Of a DNA stretch of 64,000 nt, positions 46,371 to 55,448 are shown piece after piece. Numbering within the stretch: position 1 is the stretch's first letter; every line of letters starts with the position of its first letter. The notes below the pieces were generated by a model that was not told where the DNA came from, searched no databases, and was given only the letters and a program-made list of their open reading frames with translations. The position numbers and the translations under genes were made by a program. The DNA comes from JBBROS01 sp965260935 (lineage in GTDB: Bacteria; Pseudomonadota; Alphaproteobacteria; Acetobacterales; Acetobacteraceae), in contig OZ253374.1 in NCBI GenBank assembly GCA_965260935.1, forward strand, positions 3,286,001-3,350,000. Direction: 5' to 3'.

Positions 46371-47686
46371 CGGTAAGCCTGGATCGACCCGTCGTCCGTC
46401 ACCAGGAACAACGTCCCCGCCGCCGCGACCGGCGCCACCGAGATCGCGTCCGGAAGGTCGATCCGCCCGATGAACTTGCCCGAGACCGGATCAACCGAGA
46501 CCGCCTGCGAATCGCTGCCCCCCAGGATTAGCTTGCTCCCGGCCAGCACCGGCCCGGTCCAATACAGCGGATCGCGCCGCCGCTCCGGATCGTCATACCG
46601 CGGCAGGTCCGTCACCCACCGAACCTGCCCGTCGTCGCGCCCCACCGCCGCCAGCGTCTGGTCCGCCGTCTGCACGAACATCCAATCCCCCGCGAGCCAC
46701 GGCGTCTGCAACCCCCCCGCCTCCTTCTCCCACAACCGCCGCCCGGAGCGAAGGTCGAGCGCCACCAGCAGCCCGCCGCCGCCGATCGCGAACACCCGTC
46801 CCGCGTCGATCACCGGCAGCGCCCGTATTCCCGACAAATCCACCAGGCTCGCCCGCCCCCGCGCCGAGGCCAGCGTGTCGCTCCACACCAGCCCCCCGCT
46901 GTCCGCCCGCAGCGCCACCAGGTCGCCCGACCCGAACCCGGCCACCACGAACCCGTCATCGAACGCGGGTGCCGCCTGCCCCAGCAGCGTCGTCGGCGCC
47001 GTGCTCGCCTGATACTGCCACTGCCTCGTCCCGTCCGCCATCGCGAACGACTGCAGCCGGTCATCCAGCGTCAGCACGAACAGCCGCCCATCCGCCACCG
47101 TCGCCGCCGACCGCGCCGGGGACCCGAGCGGCTTACGCCATTTGATCGTACCCGTCCCCGCATCAAGCGCCAGCAGCTCCGCCCGCCCCGTGGTCGCGTA
47201 AACGATCCCGTTCGCGAACGACACCCCGCCGCCGATGTTGGTGCTCCGGTCCTCGTCCGACTGCGTGTCCGTCCGCCAGGCCCGCGTGCCGTCGCCCGTC
47301 GCAAACGCGCTCACCATCCCGTCGCTGTCCATCGTCACCACATGCCCGGGGATGACGATCGGTTGCGCGGTGACTTTCTGCCGGTATCCGCCGCCTTCCC
47401 CGATCGACGACCGCCAGGCCCGCTGGAAACCGGGCACCGCGACATTGCCCACCACGTGCGTCGGCCCGCCGCCGGGCTGCGGCCATAGCGGCGTCGGCGC
47501 TGCCGCCGGAATCGCCACGCGCCGGTTGTCCGACGGCGCGGCAATCAATCCCTGTTGCCCGGCCGTGATCGACTCGCGCTTGCCGGGCAGCTCGTTCTTT
47601 GTCGTGCCGAACCAGTCATCCAGCACGCTGCACCCGCCAAGCGCGACCGGCAGCAGCAACGCGGCCCGCCGTGTCGTCCCCTTCAT
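46367..47686 (-). CDS. bamB: Outer membrane assembly lipoprotein BamB
   Basis: This 439-residue lipoprotein has a lipobox (LPVALGGC, Cys19) and an eight-bladed PQQ-like propeller with repeated A-x-D-x-x-G-x-x-x-W motifs (ALDAGTGTIKWRK, ALDLRSGRRLWEK, VGRDDGQVRWV). BamB supports the BamA machine that inserts outer membrane proteins. It overlaps the upstream TPR-like gene and the downstream der gene by four bases each, the arrangement common in proteobacteria. Confidence 0.92.
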   Translation of the reverse strand: MKGTTRRAALLLPVALGGCSVLDDWFGTTKNELPGKRESITAGQQGLIAAPSDNRRVAIPAAAPTPLWPQPGGGPTHVVGNVAVPGFQRAWRSSIGEGGGYRQKVTAQPIVIPGHVVTMDSDGMVSAFATGDGTRAWRTDTQSDEDRSTNIGGGVSFANGIVYATTGRAELLALDAGTGTIKWRKPLGSPARSAATVADGRLFVLTLDDRLQSFAMADGTRQWQYQASTAPTTLLGQAAPAFDDGFVVAGFGSGDLVALRADSGGLVWSDTLASARGRASLVDLSGIRALPVIDAGRVFAIGGGGLLVALDLRSGRRLWEKEAGGLQTPWLAGDWMFVQTADQTLAAVGRDDGQVRWVTDLPRYDDPERRRDPLYWTGPVLAGSKLILGGSDSQAVSVDPVSGKFIGRIDLPDAISVAPVAAAGTLFLVTDDGSIQAYR

Positions 47687-48378
47687 CCCCGTGCTCCGGC
47701 CGCTGCCGGCTCCTCCCCCAACCGGCTCAGCAGCCCTCCGGCCCGCGCCTGCACGCCGGCCGAGGCGGTCGGGTCGGAGGCAAGCCCTTTCAGGAGCTCG
47801 CGCGCCTTCGCCACGTCGCCGGTGCGGATCGCAAGCAACGCCTGGTTCTCAAGCGCCAGCGACCGCCACGGCGCACCCAGCGCCGTCAACGGCACGAGCC
47901 GCGCCTCCACCGCCGCCGGATCGCCCCCATCGACTTGATGCTGCGCCCACATCAGGTTGGCCAAACCCCGCAGCAACGGATCGGCGGCCGGATCGGCTGC
48001 AACCTGGTCCCACTCCTTCAGCGCCGCCGGCAGGTCGCCCGCATTCGCGTGAAGCCCGGCCTCCTGCAGCCGCGCCAGTGTCTCGTAGCCGTCCGGCGCG
48101 TCGCCCGCGAGCTTTGCGAAATCCTGCAACGCCTCTTTCCGCGGCGGCGTCAACCCCTCCGCCGCCGGCGGCCCGGCCGTCTTCTGCATCGCCGCCAGGA
48201 ACACGTCCGCCGCCTTGTTCGCCTGCTGCTGCGTCCGCCACCGCCAAGCTTGCCATCCGCCCACCGCCAGGATTAGCGCCACCACGACCGCGGCCAGCAG
48301 CACGCCGTAGCGCTTCAGCAGCGCTTGGGTGCGCTCCGCCCGCAAATCCTCTTTGATCTCGTCGAAAATATCCGCCAC
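47683..48378 (-). CDS. Tetratricopeptide-like inner membrane protein (YfgM type)
   Basis: This 231-residue protein has a short cytoplasmic start (MADIFDEIKEDLRAERTQALLKRYG), one membrane helix (about 26-46), and a helical TPR-like domain in the periplasm. This is the YfgM/DUF2133 layout usually found next to bamB and der. YfgM is linked to the Sec translocon and periplasmic chaperones. It begins at GTG with GGGA upstream and heads this operon. Confidence 0.85.
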   Translation of the reverse strand: MADIFDEIKEDLRAERTQALLKRYGVLLAAVVVALILAVGGWQAWRWRTQQQANKAADVFLAAMQKTAGPPAAEGLTPPRKEALQDFAKLAGDAPDGYETLARLQEAGLHANAGDLPAALKEWDQVAADPAADPLLRGLANLMWAQHQVDGGDPAAVEARLVPLTALGAPWRSLALENQALLAIRTGDVAKARELLKGLASDPTASAGVQARAGGLLSRLGEEPAAAGARG

Positions 48379-48507
48379 GCGCGTTCCCGCTCAATCCGCG
48401 CGGACCATAACGACGGCGGGGTGCCAGAGCAACGCGGGTCGCAACGCAAGTCGCGCGACCTGATCGCCGCCTTACGATTTAGTAACGTTCTCGTGCTTCA
48501 ATGCCGT

Positions 48508-48891
48508 ATGCGAATCACGCCCGTCCTGCTGCTCGGCCTCGTTCCAGCCATGCTCGCGGCCTGCAGCCCAGAGCCAGTCGGCGCGCTCGCCGGGGCCGAG
48601 ATCGCCTCGGTCGCCGTTTTCGGCCGCGGCATCGTCGACATCGGCGTTTCCGCCGTCTCCGGCAAGGATTGCTCGATCGTCCGCCTCGACAAAGGGCTGA
48701 CCTACTGCGCCCCGAAAGACCAGCCGCCCCAGGAAGCCTATTGCACCCGCACCCTGGCCGCGGTCGATTGCTGGCCAAGCCCGGCCTTTCTTCCGGTCTA
48801 CCGCCAAGGCGTCGGCGACACCCCTGCTTCCACGCAGGAGCAGGAGCGATACCGCGCCGCACGGTGGCCCAAATCCCTCAATGCCTCCTAA
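48508..48891 (+). CDS. Small hypothetical lipoprotein
   Basis: This 127-residue protein has a signal sequence with lipobox (VPAMLAAC, Cys19). The mature part has a hydrophobic stretch GAEIASVAVFGRGIVDIGVSAV and four cysteines, including CSIV, TYCAP, AYCTR and DCWPS. I do not recognise the family. It is divergent from the YfgM-like gene, 129 bases away. Confidence 0.7.
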   Translation: MRITPVLLLGLVPAMLAACSPEPVGALAGAEIASVAVFGRGIVDIGVSAVSGKDCSIVRLDKGLTYCAPKDQPPQEAYCTRTLAAVDCWPSPAFLPVYRQGVGDTPASTQEQERYRAARWPKSLNAS

Positions 48892-48975
48892 TCAGTCCAG
48901 GCTTGCGAAACCGGCAGGAAACAACTTGCGCGATGGCCCGTTTCACTGGTTTCGACAACAGGTTGGAGCACTGAA

Positions 48976-49443
48976 ATGCTGACATCTCGCCGACTTTCCA
49001 TGCTCGCGGCCGGGGCCTTGCTCATCTCCGCCCCGATCTTCGCGCAAAGCGCCTTCGCGCAGAACACCGACCCGGGCATATCCAGCCCCGTCAACGCCAC
49101 GATCACGCTCGACGCCAAGGGCGCAGCCGTCGGCGTGGGATACACCTGGGGCGACGGCATCCTGCACTACGCCGGCAAGAACCACCGCTTCAGCGTCAGC
49201 GGCCTCACCATCGCCGATGTCGGCTACTCCGAAGTCAAAGGCACAGGACGCGTGTATAATTTGAAAAAGCTCTCTGATTTCAACGGCGTCTATGCCGCCA
49301 GCACCGGAGAGGCCACCGTCGGCAGTGGTCTCGGCGGCAAGGTGCTGATCAACGGCAACGGCGTGCAGATCCGCGTCGACGAAGTCACCAAAGGCGCCCG
49401 CCTGCAAGGCTCCGCTGACGGCATCAAGCTGACCCTCAAGTAG
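48976..49443 (+). CDS. Exported protein of unknown function
   Basis: This 155-residue protein has a clear signal peptide (SRRLSMLAAGALLISAPIFAQSAFAQN, cleavage about 30). The mature part is Gly-rich and beta-like: VGVGYTWGDGILHYAGKNHRFSVSGL, VGYSEVKGTGRVYNLKKLSDFNGVY, then a repeat-like ATVGSGLGGKVLINGNGVQIRV. Similar small secreted proteins are common in alphaproteobacteria, but I cannot name the family with confidence. GGAG precedes the ATG. A strong hairpin follows the stop. Confidence 0.75.
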   Translation: MLTSRRLSMLAAGALLISAPIFAQSAFAQNTDPGISSPVNATITLDAKGAAVGVGYTWGDGILHYAGKNHRFSVSGLTIADVGYSEVKGTGRVYNLKKLSDFNGVYAASTGEATVGSGLGGKVLINGNGVQIRVDEVTKGARLQGSADGIKLTLK

Positions 49444-49452
49444 ACGGGCCGG

Positions 49453-49487
49453 GCGGGTGAGGGACGAACACTTCGTCCAGCACCCGC
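49453..49487. terminator. Long two-part hairpin between convergent genes
   Basis: GCGGGTG (49453-49459) pairs with CACCCGC (49481-49487), and GGACGAA (49462-49468) with TTCGTCC (49472-49478). They are separated by AG opposite AG, with a CAC loop. It lies ten bases after the exported protein gene and 59 bases before the dihydroorotase stop, so it can serve both directions. Confidence 0.55.
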
Positions 49488-49545
49488 TTGATGGCAACGC
49501 AGCCTCGGCACCAGCGGCGTCATCTCGCGCGCCGCCCGCCCGCCA

Positions 49546-50871
49546 TTACCCGCGGAAGCGCACCAGCCGCCCCACCGGCTCGCCGATCACCGCGTCGTCC
49601 CGCATCACCACGTGCCCGCGAACAACCGTGGCAACAGGCCATCCGGTCACGTCCATCCCGGCAAACGGCGTCCAGCCGCAGGGCGAGGCAATCCAGCTCT
49701 CCTCGATCCGCCGCCGCCGCTTCATGTCCACCAGCGTGAAATCCCCGTCATACCCCGCCGCCAGCCGCCCTTTGCCAACCACCCCGTAAACCCGCGCCGG
49801 CCCGGCGCACATCAGGTCCACCAGCCGCCCCAAGTTCAGCCGTCCCGCGTTCACGTGGTCCAGCATGATCGGCACAAGCGTCTGCACCCCGGTAAGCCCG
49901 GCCGCCGTCTCCGGCCAAGCCCGCTCCTTCGCCGCCCGCGGATGCGGCGCGTGGTCCGACCCGATCGTGTCCGCCGTCCCGTCCACGACAGCCGCCCAAG
50001 CCGCCTCGTAATGCCGCTGCCCGCGAATCGGCGGGTTCATCACCGCCATCCCCCCCAGCCGCTCGTAAACCTCCGGCCCCCATTGCGTCAGGTGATTCAC
50101 CAATAGCTCTGCCGTCGCCACGTCGCGGCAACCCGCCAAGTAGCCCAGCTCCTCGGCCGTAGACACATGCAAGATATGCGCCGGACGCCCCGTCTTGCGC
50201 GCCAGCGCCATCAGCCGCCGCGTCCCCAGGAAGGCGCATTCCTCGTCCCGCCAGACCGCGTGGCTCGAATAAGGGTCCCCCACCTTGAACAACGGCTTGC
50301 GCGCCTGCAGCCGGTACTCGTCTTCGCTATGATACGATACCCGCCGCCGCCCGCTCCGCATCACCGCCTCCAGCGTCGCGTCGTCCTCCACCAGCAGATC
50401 CCCCGTCGAGCTGCCGGCGAACACCTTGACCCCGCAAACCCCCGCTTGGAGCTCCAGCGCCGCCAGGTCCGCGATGTTCGACCGCGCCGCCCCCACGTAA
50501 AGCCCCATGTCGCACCAAGCGACGCTCTCCACGTAGCCCTGCTTCCAGGCCACCTGCTCCGCCCCGGTGACGCTCGGCGTCGTGTTCGGCATGTCGAACA
50601 CCGCGGCCAAGCCCCCCAGCACCGCCGCCCGGCTGCCGGTTGGAATGCTCTCCACCGCCGGGTCGCCCGGATCGCGGAAATGCACGTGCGGATCGATCAG
50701 CCCCGGCAGCACATGCAATCCACCCGCCTCGATCACCGTCTCGCCTGAAGCGCCCCCCAGCGCCCCAATCGCCGCGATCCGCCCCTGCGACACCCCGACA
50801 TCCGCCGCCGCCTCCCCCCAAGGCAGCACGCAAATCCCGCCCCGGATCAGCAAATCGTAATGCGCGCCCAT
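49546..50871 (-). CDS. pyrC: Dihydroorotase
   Basis: This 441-residue amidohydrolase closes carbamoyl aspartate to dihydroorotate in pyrimidine synthesis. Metal ligands are in DPHVHFRDPG (His62, His64), YHSEDEYRL, HILHVSTAEE and GSDHAPH; the bridging Lys is in GVKVFAGSSTG. It belongs to the long class I type. Allantoinase or hydantoinase are relatives, but the DPHVHFRDPG and SDHAPH context favours dihydroorotase. GGAGG precedes the ATG, four bases after the AsnB-like gene. Confidence 0.85.
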   Translation of the reverse strand: MGAHYDLLIRGGICVLPWGEAAADVGVSQGRIAAIGALGGASGETVIEAGGLHVLPGLIDPHVHFRDPGDPAVESIPTGSRAAVLGGLAAVFDMPNTTPSVTGAEQVAWKQGYVESVAWCDMGLYVGAARSNIADLAALELQAGVCGVKVFAGSSTGDLLVEDDATLEAVMRSGRRRVSYHSEDEYRLQARKPLFKVGDPYSSHAVWRDEECAFLGTRRLMALARKTGRPAHILHVSTAEELGYLAGCRDVATAELLVNHLTQWGPEVYERLGGMAVMNPPIRGQRHYEAAWAAVVDGTADTIGSDHAPHPRAAKERAWPETAAGLTGVQTLVPIMLDHVNAGRLNLGRLVDLMCAGPARVYGVVGKGRLAAGYDGDFTLVDMKRRRRIEESWIASPCGWTPFAGMDVTGWPVATVVRGHVVMRDDAVIGEPVGRLVRFRG

Positions 50872-50875
50872 CCGC

Positions 50876-52636
50876 TCAGCCCTCCAATGCCTCGAACACG
50901 TCGCCGCCCATCGCCCGCCCTTCCACGTGCGCCCGGTGCCACAGCGCGTAGAACAGCAGCGTCCAGGCCGCAAACCCTTCCCGCCGCCCCGAAGCCTCCC
51001 GGAACAGCCGCGCCACCCGATCCGGCCGCGCCACCGCCTCCACCCCGGGCGTCGCCGCCACCAGCGGCCCGAGCCGCTCCCCTTGGCCGGCGATCCAAGC
51101 CCCCACCGGCACGGTGAACCCCTGCTTCGGCGCGAACGGCCGCGCCGCCGGCATCACCCCTTCCAGCCAGCGCCGCAGCAGCCATTTGCCCCGCCCGTCC
51201 CGCACCTTCAGCCCATCCGGCAACCGGAACCCGGCCGCCGCCACCGCCCCGTCCAGCATCGGCGTCCGCCCCTCCACCCCGTGCGCCATCAGGCAGCGGT
51301 CCAGCTTCAGCAGCAGGTCATGCGGCAGCCAGTCCGCCACGTCCGTCGCCTGCGCCGCCTGCAACCGCGACCGCCCGCCCCGCGCCGCCGCTCCCTCGCT
51401 GGTCGCCAGCCCGTCCCGCCACCCCACCGGCGCCTGCCGCAACACCTCCAGCCGGTCGAAAATCCCCCGCCCGCGCATCACCCGCCCCCCCTGCCACCAA
51501 GGCCGCATCGCGCTCCGATACCGCCCATAACCCCCGAACACCTCGTCCCCCCCCTCGCCGCACAGCACCACCTTCACGTCAGCCCGCGCATGACGCGCCA
51601 GGAACCAGGTCGGGATGATGGCGTAATCCGCCGCCGGGTCATCCATGCAGGCGACGATGGCCGGCAGGTGCCGCCAAACCATTGCCTCGGTGATCTCGAT
51701 CGCCTCGTGCCGCGCCCCGGCCGCCGCCGCCGCCGCCGCCGCCTGCCCACGCTCGTCCGCCGCCCCCGGCGCGTCGAACCCGGCCGTGTAAGCCAGCACC
51801 CGCCCGCCGTTCAGCCGGGCCATCGCGCTCAGGATCGCCGCGCTGTCGATCCCGCCCGACAGGAACATCCCATACGGCACGTCGCTGCGCTGATGCGCCT
51901 CCACGCTATCCATCAACGCCCGGTCGAGCCGCCCCAGCGCCGCCTCCTCGGAGATCGTCTCAGGCCCCTCCTCCGGCAACGCCGCCACCTGGCTGCGCTC
52001 CAGCACATGCCCGTCCGCCACCCGCAGCGTTTCCCCCGGCAGCACCCGGTTGATGCCTGGAAAAACCGTCTCCGCCCCCGTGGTGAACTGCATCTGCAGC
52101 AGCTCGCTCCGCGCCGCCGGACGCACCGCCCGCCGCACCAGCCCCGCATCCAGCAACGCCCGCGCCTCCGACGCGAACGCCAGCCCCCCATGCACCAGCG
52201 CGTAATACAGCGGCTTGATCCCGAACGGGTCCCGCGTCAGCGTCAGGCACCGCTGCGCCCGGTCATGGATCGCGATCGCGAACATCCCCCGCAGCCGCCC
52301 CGCGTAATCCGGCCCGTCCCGCAGCCAGAGGTGCACCGGCGGCTCGCAATCGCTGCCCGTCGCGAACGAAACCCCGCTCATCTCCCGCCGCAAAGCCGGG
52401 TCGTTGTACACCTCCCCGTTCGCCACCAGCGTCGCCGGCCCGGCGAACAGCGGCTGGTCCCCCCCCGCCACGTCCACGATCGCCAGCCGCGTGTGCACCA
52501 GCGCCGTCCGCCCCACCACCGAATGCCCGGCCCCGTCCGGCCCCCGGTGCGCCAGCGCCTGCGCCAGCGCCGCCAGCGTCGCGGCGTTCGGCGGCGGCGC
52601 CGACGGCGACATCACCAGCCCGGCGATCCCGCACAT
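50876..52636 (-). CDS. asnB: Asparagine synthetase (glutamine-hydrolysing) family protein
   Basis: This 586-residue protein has an N-terminal class II glutaminase domain with nucleophile Cys2 (MCGIAG), RLAIVDVAGGDQPL and the NGEVYN ammonia-site motif. A C-terminal ATP-pyrophosphatase domain carries SGGIDSAAIL (about 255-264). A short poly-Ala run encoded by GCC repeats lies between. Members make asparagine or amidate other carboxylates, for instance sugar acids in surface glycans. Its place after two glycosyltransferases favours the latter possibility but does not prove it. The ATG overlaps the GT4 stop. Confidence 0.85.
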   Translation of the reverse strand: MCGIAGLVMSPSAPPPNAATLAALAQALAHRGPDGAGHSVVGRTALVHTRLAIVDVAGGDQPLFAGPATLVANGEVYNDPALRREMSGVSFATGSDCEPPVHLWLRDGPDYAGRLRGMFAIAIHDRAQRCLTLTRDPFGIKPLYYALVHGGLAFASEARALLDAGLVRRAVRPAARSELLQMQFTTGAETVFPGINRVLPGETLRVADGHVLERSQVAALPEEGPETISEEAALGRLDRALMDSVEAHQRSDVPYGMFLSGGIDSAAILSAMARLNGGRVLAYTAGFDAPGAADERGQAAAAAAAAGARHEAIEITEAMVWRHLPAIVACMDDPAADYAIIPTWFLARHARADVKVVLCGEGGDEVFGGYGRYRSAMRPWWQGGRVMRGRGIFDRLEVLRQAPVGWRDGLATSEGAAARGGRSRLQAAQATDVADWLPHDLLLKLDRCLMAHGVEGRTPMLDGAVAAAGFRLPDGLKVRDGRGKWLLRRWLEGVMPAARPFAPKQGFTVPVGAWIAGQGERLGPLVAATPGVEAVARPDRVARLFREASGRREGFAAWTLLFYALWHRAHVEGRAMGGDVFEALEG

Positions 52637-53655
52637 CAGCCCGCCACCATCGCCGCCAGCCCGGCCCGCCACCGCCGGATCACCGGCCCTTGCGCATGAA
52701 TCGTTTCATAAGCATCCCGCCCCGCCGCCCGGAGCCGCAGCGACAACCGCTGGTCCTCGATCACCCGCCGCAGCGCCGCCGCCAAGCCCGCCGCATCCTC
52801 CGCCGCCACGAGCAACCCCGTCTCCTCGTCCTCGATCAGCTCCCGCGGCCCGTCCGACGCCGCCGCCACCACCGGCACGCCCGCCGAGAACGCCTCCAGC
52901 ACCACGTTGCCCAACGGCTCCTGCCGGCTCGGGCAGGCCAGCACCGCCGCCGCGGCCAGCAACGCCGCCTGATCGCTGCGCCACCCGAGCAGGTGCACCC
53001 GCCCGCCGACCCCCTCCGCCGCCGCCAGCCGCCGCAACGCTTCCCGCTCCGCCCCCTCGCCCACCAGCGCGAGGTGCGCCGAGGGCACGCCCGCCATCGC
53101 CCGGATCAGCACGTCGAACGCCTTATTGCGATGCAGCCGCCCCATCGCCAGCACCACCGGAGCGCCCGCCGGCGTCGGCAGCACGGCCGGCGCTGCGCCC
53201 GCCAGGTCCGGGGTGAAATTCGGCCAATGATGCACCTGTGCTGCCGGCCATCCCTGCCGCTCGATCCACCCGACCAGGCCGCGCGTGTTCGCCACCAGAT
53301 GGTCGCAGCGCCGGAACCGCTGCAGGTCGTAGTAGCCCCCCAGCCGCCCCGCCAGCACCCAATCCCCGCGCGGCGTGAACCGCGCCGCCCGGCTCATCCA
53401 GGCCATCACCACCTGCGGCCCGAACAGCCCCAACTGCCGCCGCAGCCGCACCCCGGTCGACACGTCAAGCGCCCCGCCGAACCCGAGCTGCACCGGCACA
53501 AGCCCCCCGGCCCGCAGCCGCCCCGCCCGCCCCGGCTCGCGCCGGATGACCGGCAGGACCGCCTCCCCCGCCTCATGCAGCGCCATCGTCAGGCGCTCAA
53601 AGAACAGCTCGGCTCCCCCGGCCGGCGCCCCGGCCATCACGTGCGCCACCCTCAT
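52636..53655 (-). CDS. Glycosyltransferase family 4 protein
   Basis: This 339-residue GT-B glycosyltransferase has an N-terminal MAGAPAGGAELFFERL loop, the C-terminal nucleotide-sugar domain VVLAMGRLHRNKAFDVLIRAM, and the E-x7-E motif in PSRQEPLGNVVLEAFSAGVPVVA. It probably adds a sugar to lipopolysaccharide or an exopolysaccharide at the cytoplasmic membrane face. It overlaps both its operon neighbours by one to four bases. Confidence 0.87.
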   Translation of the reverse strand: MRVAHVMAGAPAGGAELFFERLTMALHEAGEAVLPVIRREPGRAGRLRAGGLVPVQLGFGGALDVSTGVRLRRQLGLFGPQVVMAWMSRAARFTPRGDWVLAGRLGGYYDLQRFRRCDHLVANTRGLVGWIERQGWPAAQVHHWPNFTPDLAGAAPAVLPTPAGAPVVLAMGRLHRNKAFDVLIRAMAGVPSAHLALVGEGAEREALRRLAAAEGVGGRVHLLGWRSDQAALLAAAAVLACPSRQEPLGNVVLEAFSAGVPVVAAASDGPRELIEDEETGLLVAAEDAAGLAAALRRVIEDQRLSLRLRAAGRDAYETIHAQGPVIRRWRAGLAAMVAG

Positions 53656-54542
53656 GCCTCGATCAGCCGCAACGCCGCGGCCAAGGCCGCCTCGACCGGA
53701 AGGTCGCTCATCGGCGCTTGCCCCTCCGGCCCGTCCGCCAGCGCCACCGCTGTCAGCCGCCCGACCGGCGCATACTCCGCGGCCGGCGTCGGCCCGAACA
53801 GCCCGAGCGTCGGCGTCCCCGCAGCCGCGGCCAAGTGCATCAGCCCCGAATCGTTGCCCACGAACAGTCTGCACCGGGCCAGGCACGCCGACCCCTCCGC
53901 CAGCGTCAACTGTCCGCACAGGTCAACCGCCAACGGCAGCGCCGCAAGCACCGGCGTCGCCATCGCCCGCTCCGCCCCCCCCGCGCCCGCGAACACCACC
54001 GGCACGGCTCCCGGCAAACGGCGCTCCAGCCCGCGGAACAACGCCACGAACCGCTCCGCCGGCCAAACCTTCCCGGCCCAGTTCGCCGTCGGCCCCAGGC
54101 CGACGTAAACCCCGTCCGGCAACAACGCCCGCGCCCGCGCCCGGTCCGCCTCCGCCGTCCAGCACGTCGGCAGCGGCGGAGGTTTCACGTGGAACACTGC
54201 GGCGAGCTGCTCCGTCTTGTGCCCCTCATGCCCCCCCCGCAGCACCACCCGTCGCCGCGCCGCCACCAGGAACGCCAGCGCCGACCCCCGCAGATCAACC
54301 ACCAGGTCCCAAACCGTCCCCGCCGTCCGCCGCCACAGCCCGAGCCAATGCCGGTCGAACCGCCGCTTCTCCAGCACCAGCGTCCGCTCCCGCCGCGGCA
54401 TCCGCGCGAACACCCCCTCCGCCACCGGCCCGCAAACGATCGTGAACCGGGCCTCCGGGTACGTCCGCAGCAGATGGTCCAGCAACCCGGTGGACAGAAC
54501 GGCGTCGCCCAACCGGTTCGCGGTGATGAACAGGATTCGCAT
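53652..54542 (-). CDS. Glycosyltransferase family 9 (heptosyltransferase) protein
   Basis: This 296-residue GT9 protein begins MRILFITANRLGDAVLSTGLLDHL and contains the C-terminal GNDSGLMHLAAAAGTPTLGLFGPT, the sugar-nucleotide motif of heptosyltransferases such as WaaC, WaaF and WaaQ. The LPS core is the expected target. The ATG start at 54542 is supported by the family N-terminus. It heads the four-gene operon and is divergent from ygfZ, 78 bases away. Confidence 0.88.
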   Translation of the reverse strand: MRILFITANRLGDAVLSTGLLDHLLRTYPEARFTIVCGPVAEGVFARMPRRERTLVLEKRRFDRHWLGLWRRTAGTVWDLVVDLRGSALAFLVAARRRVVLRGGHEGHKTEQLAAVFHVKPPPLPTCWTAEADRARARALLPDGVYVGLGPTANWAGKVWPAERFVALFRGLERRLPGAVPVVFAGAGGAERAMATPVLAALPLAVDLCGQLTLAEGSACLARCRLFVGNDSGLMHLAAAAGTPTLGLFGPTPAAEYAPVGRLTAVALADGPEGQAPMSDLPVEAALAAALRLIEA

Positions 54543-54620
54543 GGGCGAGGCGTGTAGCACGCGGCACGGCCTCTCGCCTCCCGCTTGTTCCGCCTGCCGC
54601 CCAACCCCACCTCGCGTCGC

Positions 54621-55448
54621 ATGACCAAGCTCGCCCACCTGCCCAGCCGCGCCGTCATCGAGGTCTCAGGCCAGGACCGCGTCGCCTTCCTGCAAGGCCT
54701 GGTCTCCAACGATGTCGCGAAAGCGGCCCCGGGCCAAGCCGTCTGGGCCGCCCTGCTCACCCCTCAAGGCAAATGGCTCGCCGACTTCTTCGTCACCGCC
54801 GAGGCGGACTGCTTGCTGCTCGACGTCGAGGCCAGCCAGCAAGACCTGCTCGTTCAACGCCTGACCCGCTTCCGCCTCCGCTCCAACGTTGCCGTCCAGC
54901 CTCTCGTTCGCTTCGTTTACGCCGGCTGGGACGGCCCGGCGCCGCCCGATGCCGCCCCGGACCCCCGCCTCCCCAGCGTCGGCTGGCGTCTGCTGTCCGA
55001 AACGCCGGCTCCAGCGGCCAACGCGCGTGAGGACGAATGGGACCTGCACCGCCTAAGCCTCGGCCTGCCCGACGGTTCGCGTGACCTTGAAGCCGGGAAA
55101 ACCACCTTGCTCGAAGCCAACTTCGACGAGCTGAACGGCATCTCCTGGACCAAGGGCTGCTACATGGGCCAGGAACTCACCGCCCGCACCAAATACCGCG
55201 GCCTGCTGAAACGCCGGCTTTTCCCTGTCGAGATCGATGGCCCGCTCCCGCCGCCGGGCGCGCCGATCCTTGCAGCCGGCGCCGAGGTCGGCGTCATGCG
55301 CTCCGGACGCGGAACCCGGGGCCTCGCCCTGCTCCGGATCGACGCGATCGACACGAAGCTCCTCGCCTGCGAAGGCGCAATCATGAGCCCGGTCGTTCCT
55401 CGCTGGATGGCCATTACCCCGGCGCAAGTGGCCGAGGCGACGGCATAG
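54621..55448 (+). CDS. ygfZ: Folate-binding YgfZ/GcvT-like protein
   Basis: This 275-residue protein has the YgfZ signature KGCYMGQELTAR (Cys180) and the GcvT-like fold with FLQGLVSNDV near residue 24. YgfZ (IbaG-linked, COG0354) assists maintenance of iron-sulfur enzymes in a folate-dependent way. The end overlaps the convergent thioesterase gene by 35 bases. The ATG is internal to a longer frame but fits the family start. Confidence 0.92.
   Translation: MTKLAHLPSRAVIEVSGQDRVAFLQGLVSNDVAKAAPGQAVWAALLTPQGKWLADFFVTAEADCLLLDVEASQQDLLVQRLTRFRLRSNVAVQPLVRFVYAGWDGPAPPDAAPDPRLPSVGWRLLSETPAPAANAREDEWDLHRLSLGLPDGSRDLEAGKTTLLEANFDELNGISWTKGCYMGQELTARTKYRGLLKRRLFPVEIDGPLPPPGAPILAAGAEVGVMRSGRGTRGLALLRIDAIDTKLLACEGAIMSPVVPRWMAITPAQVAEATA

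Noticed and set aside
51718..51746. GCC trinucleotide run
   Set aside because: It encodes a short poly-Ala stretch inside the AsnB-like protein; there is no sign of a regulatory repeat.
50927..52699. A 590-codon frame antisense to the AsnB-like gene
   Set aside because: Arg/Pro/His-rich shadow with no recognisable domain.
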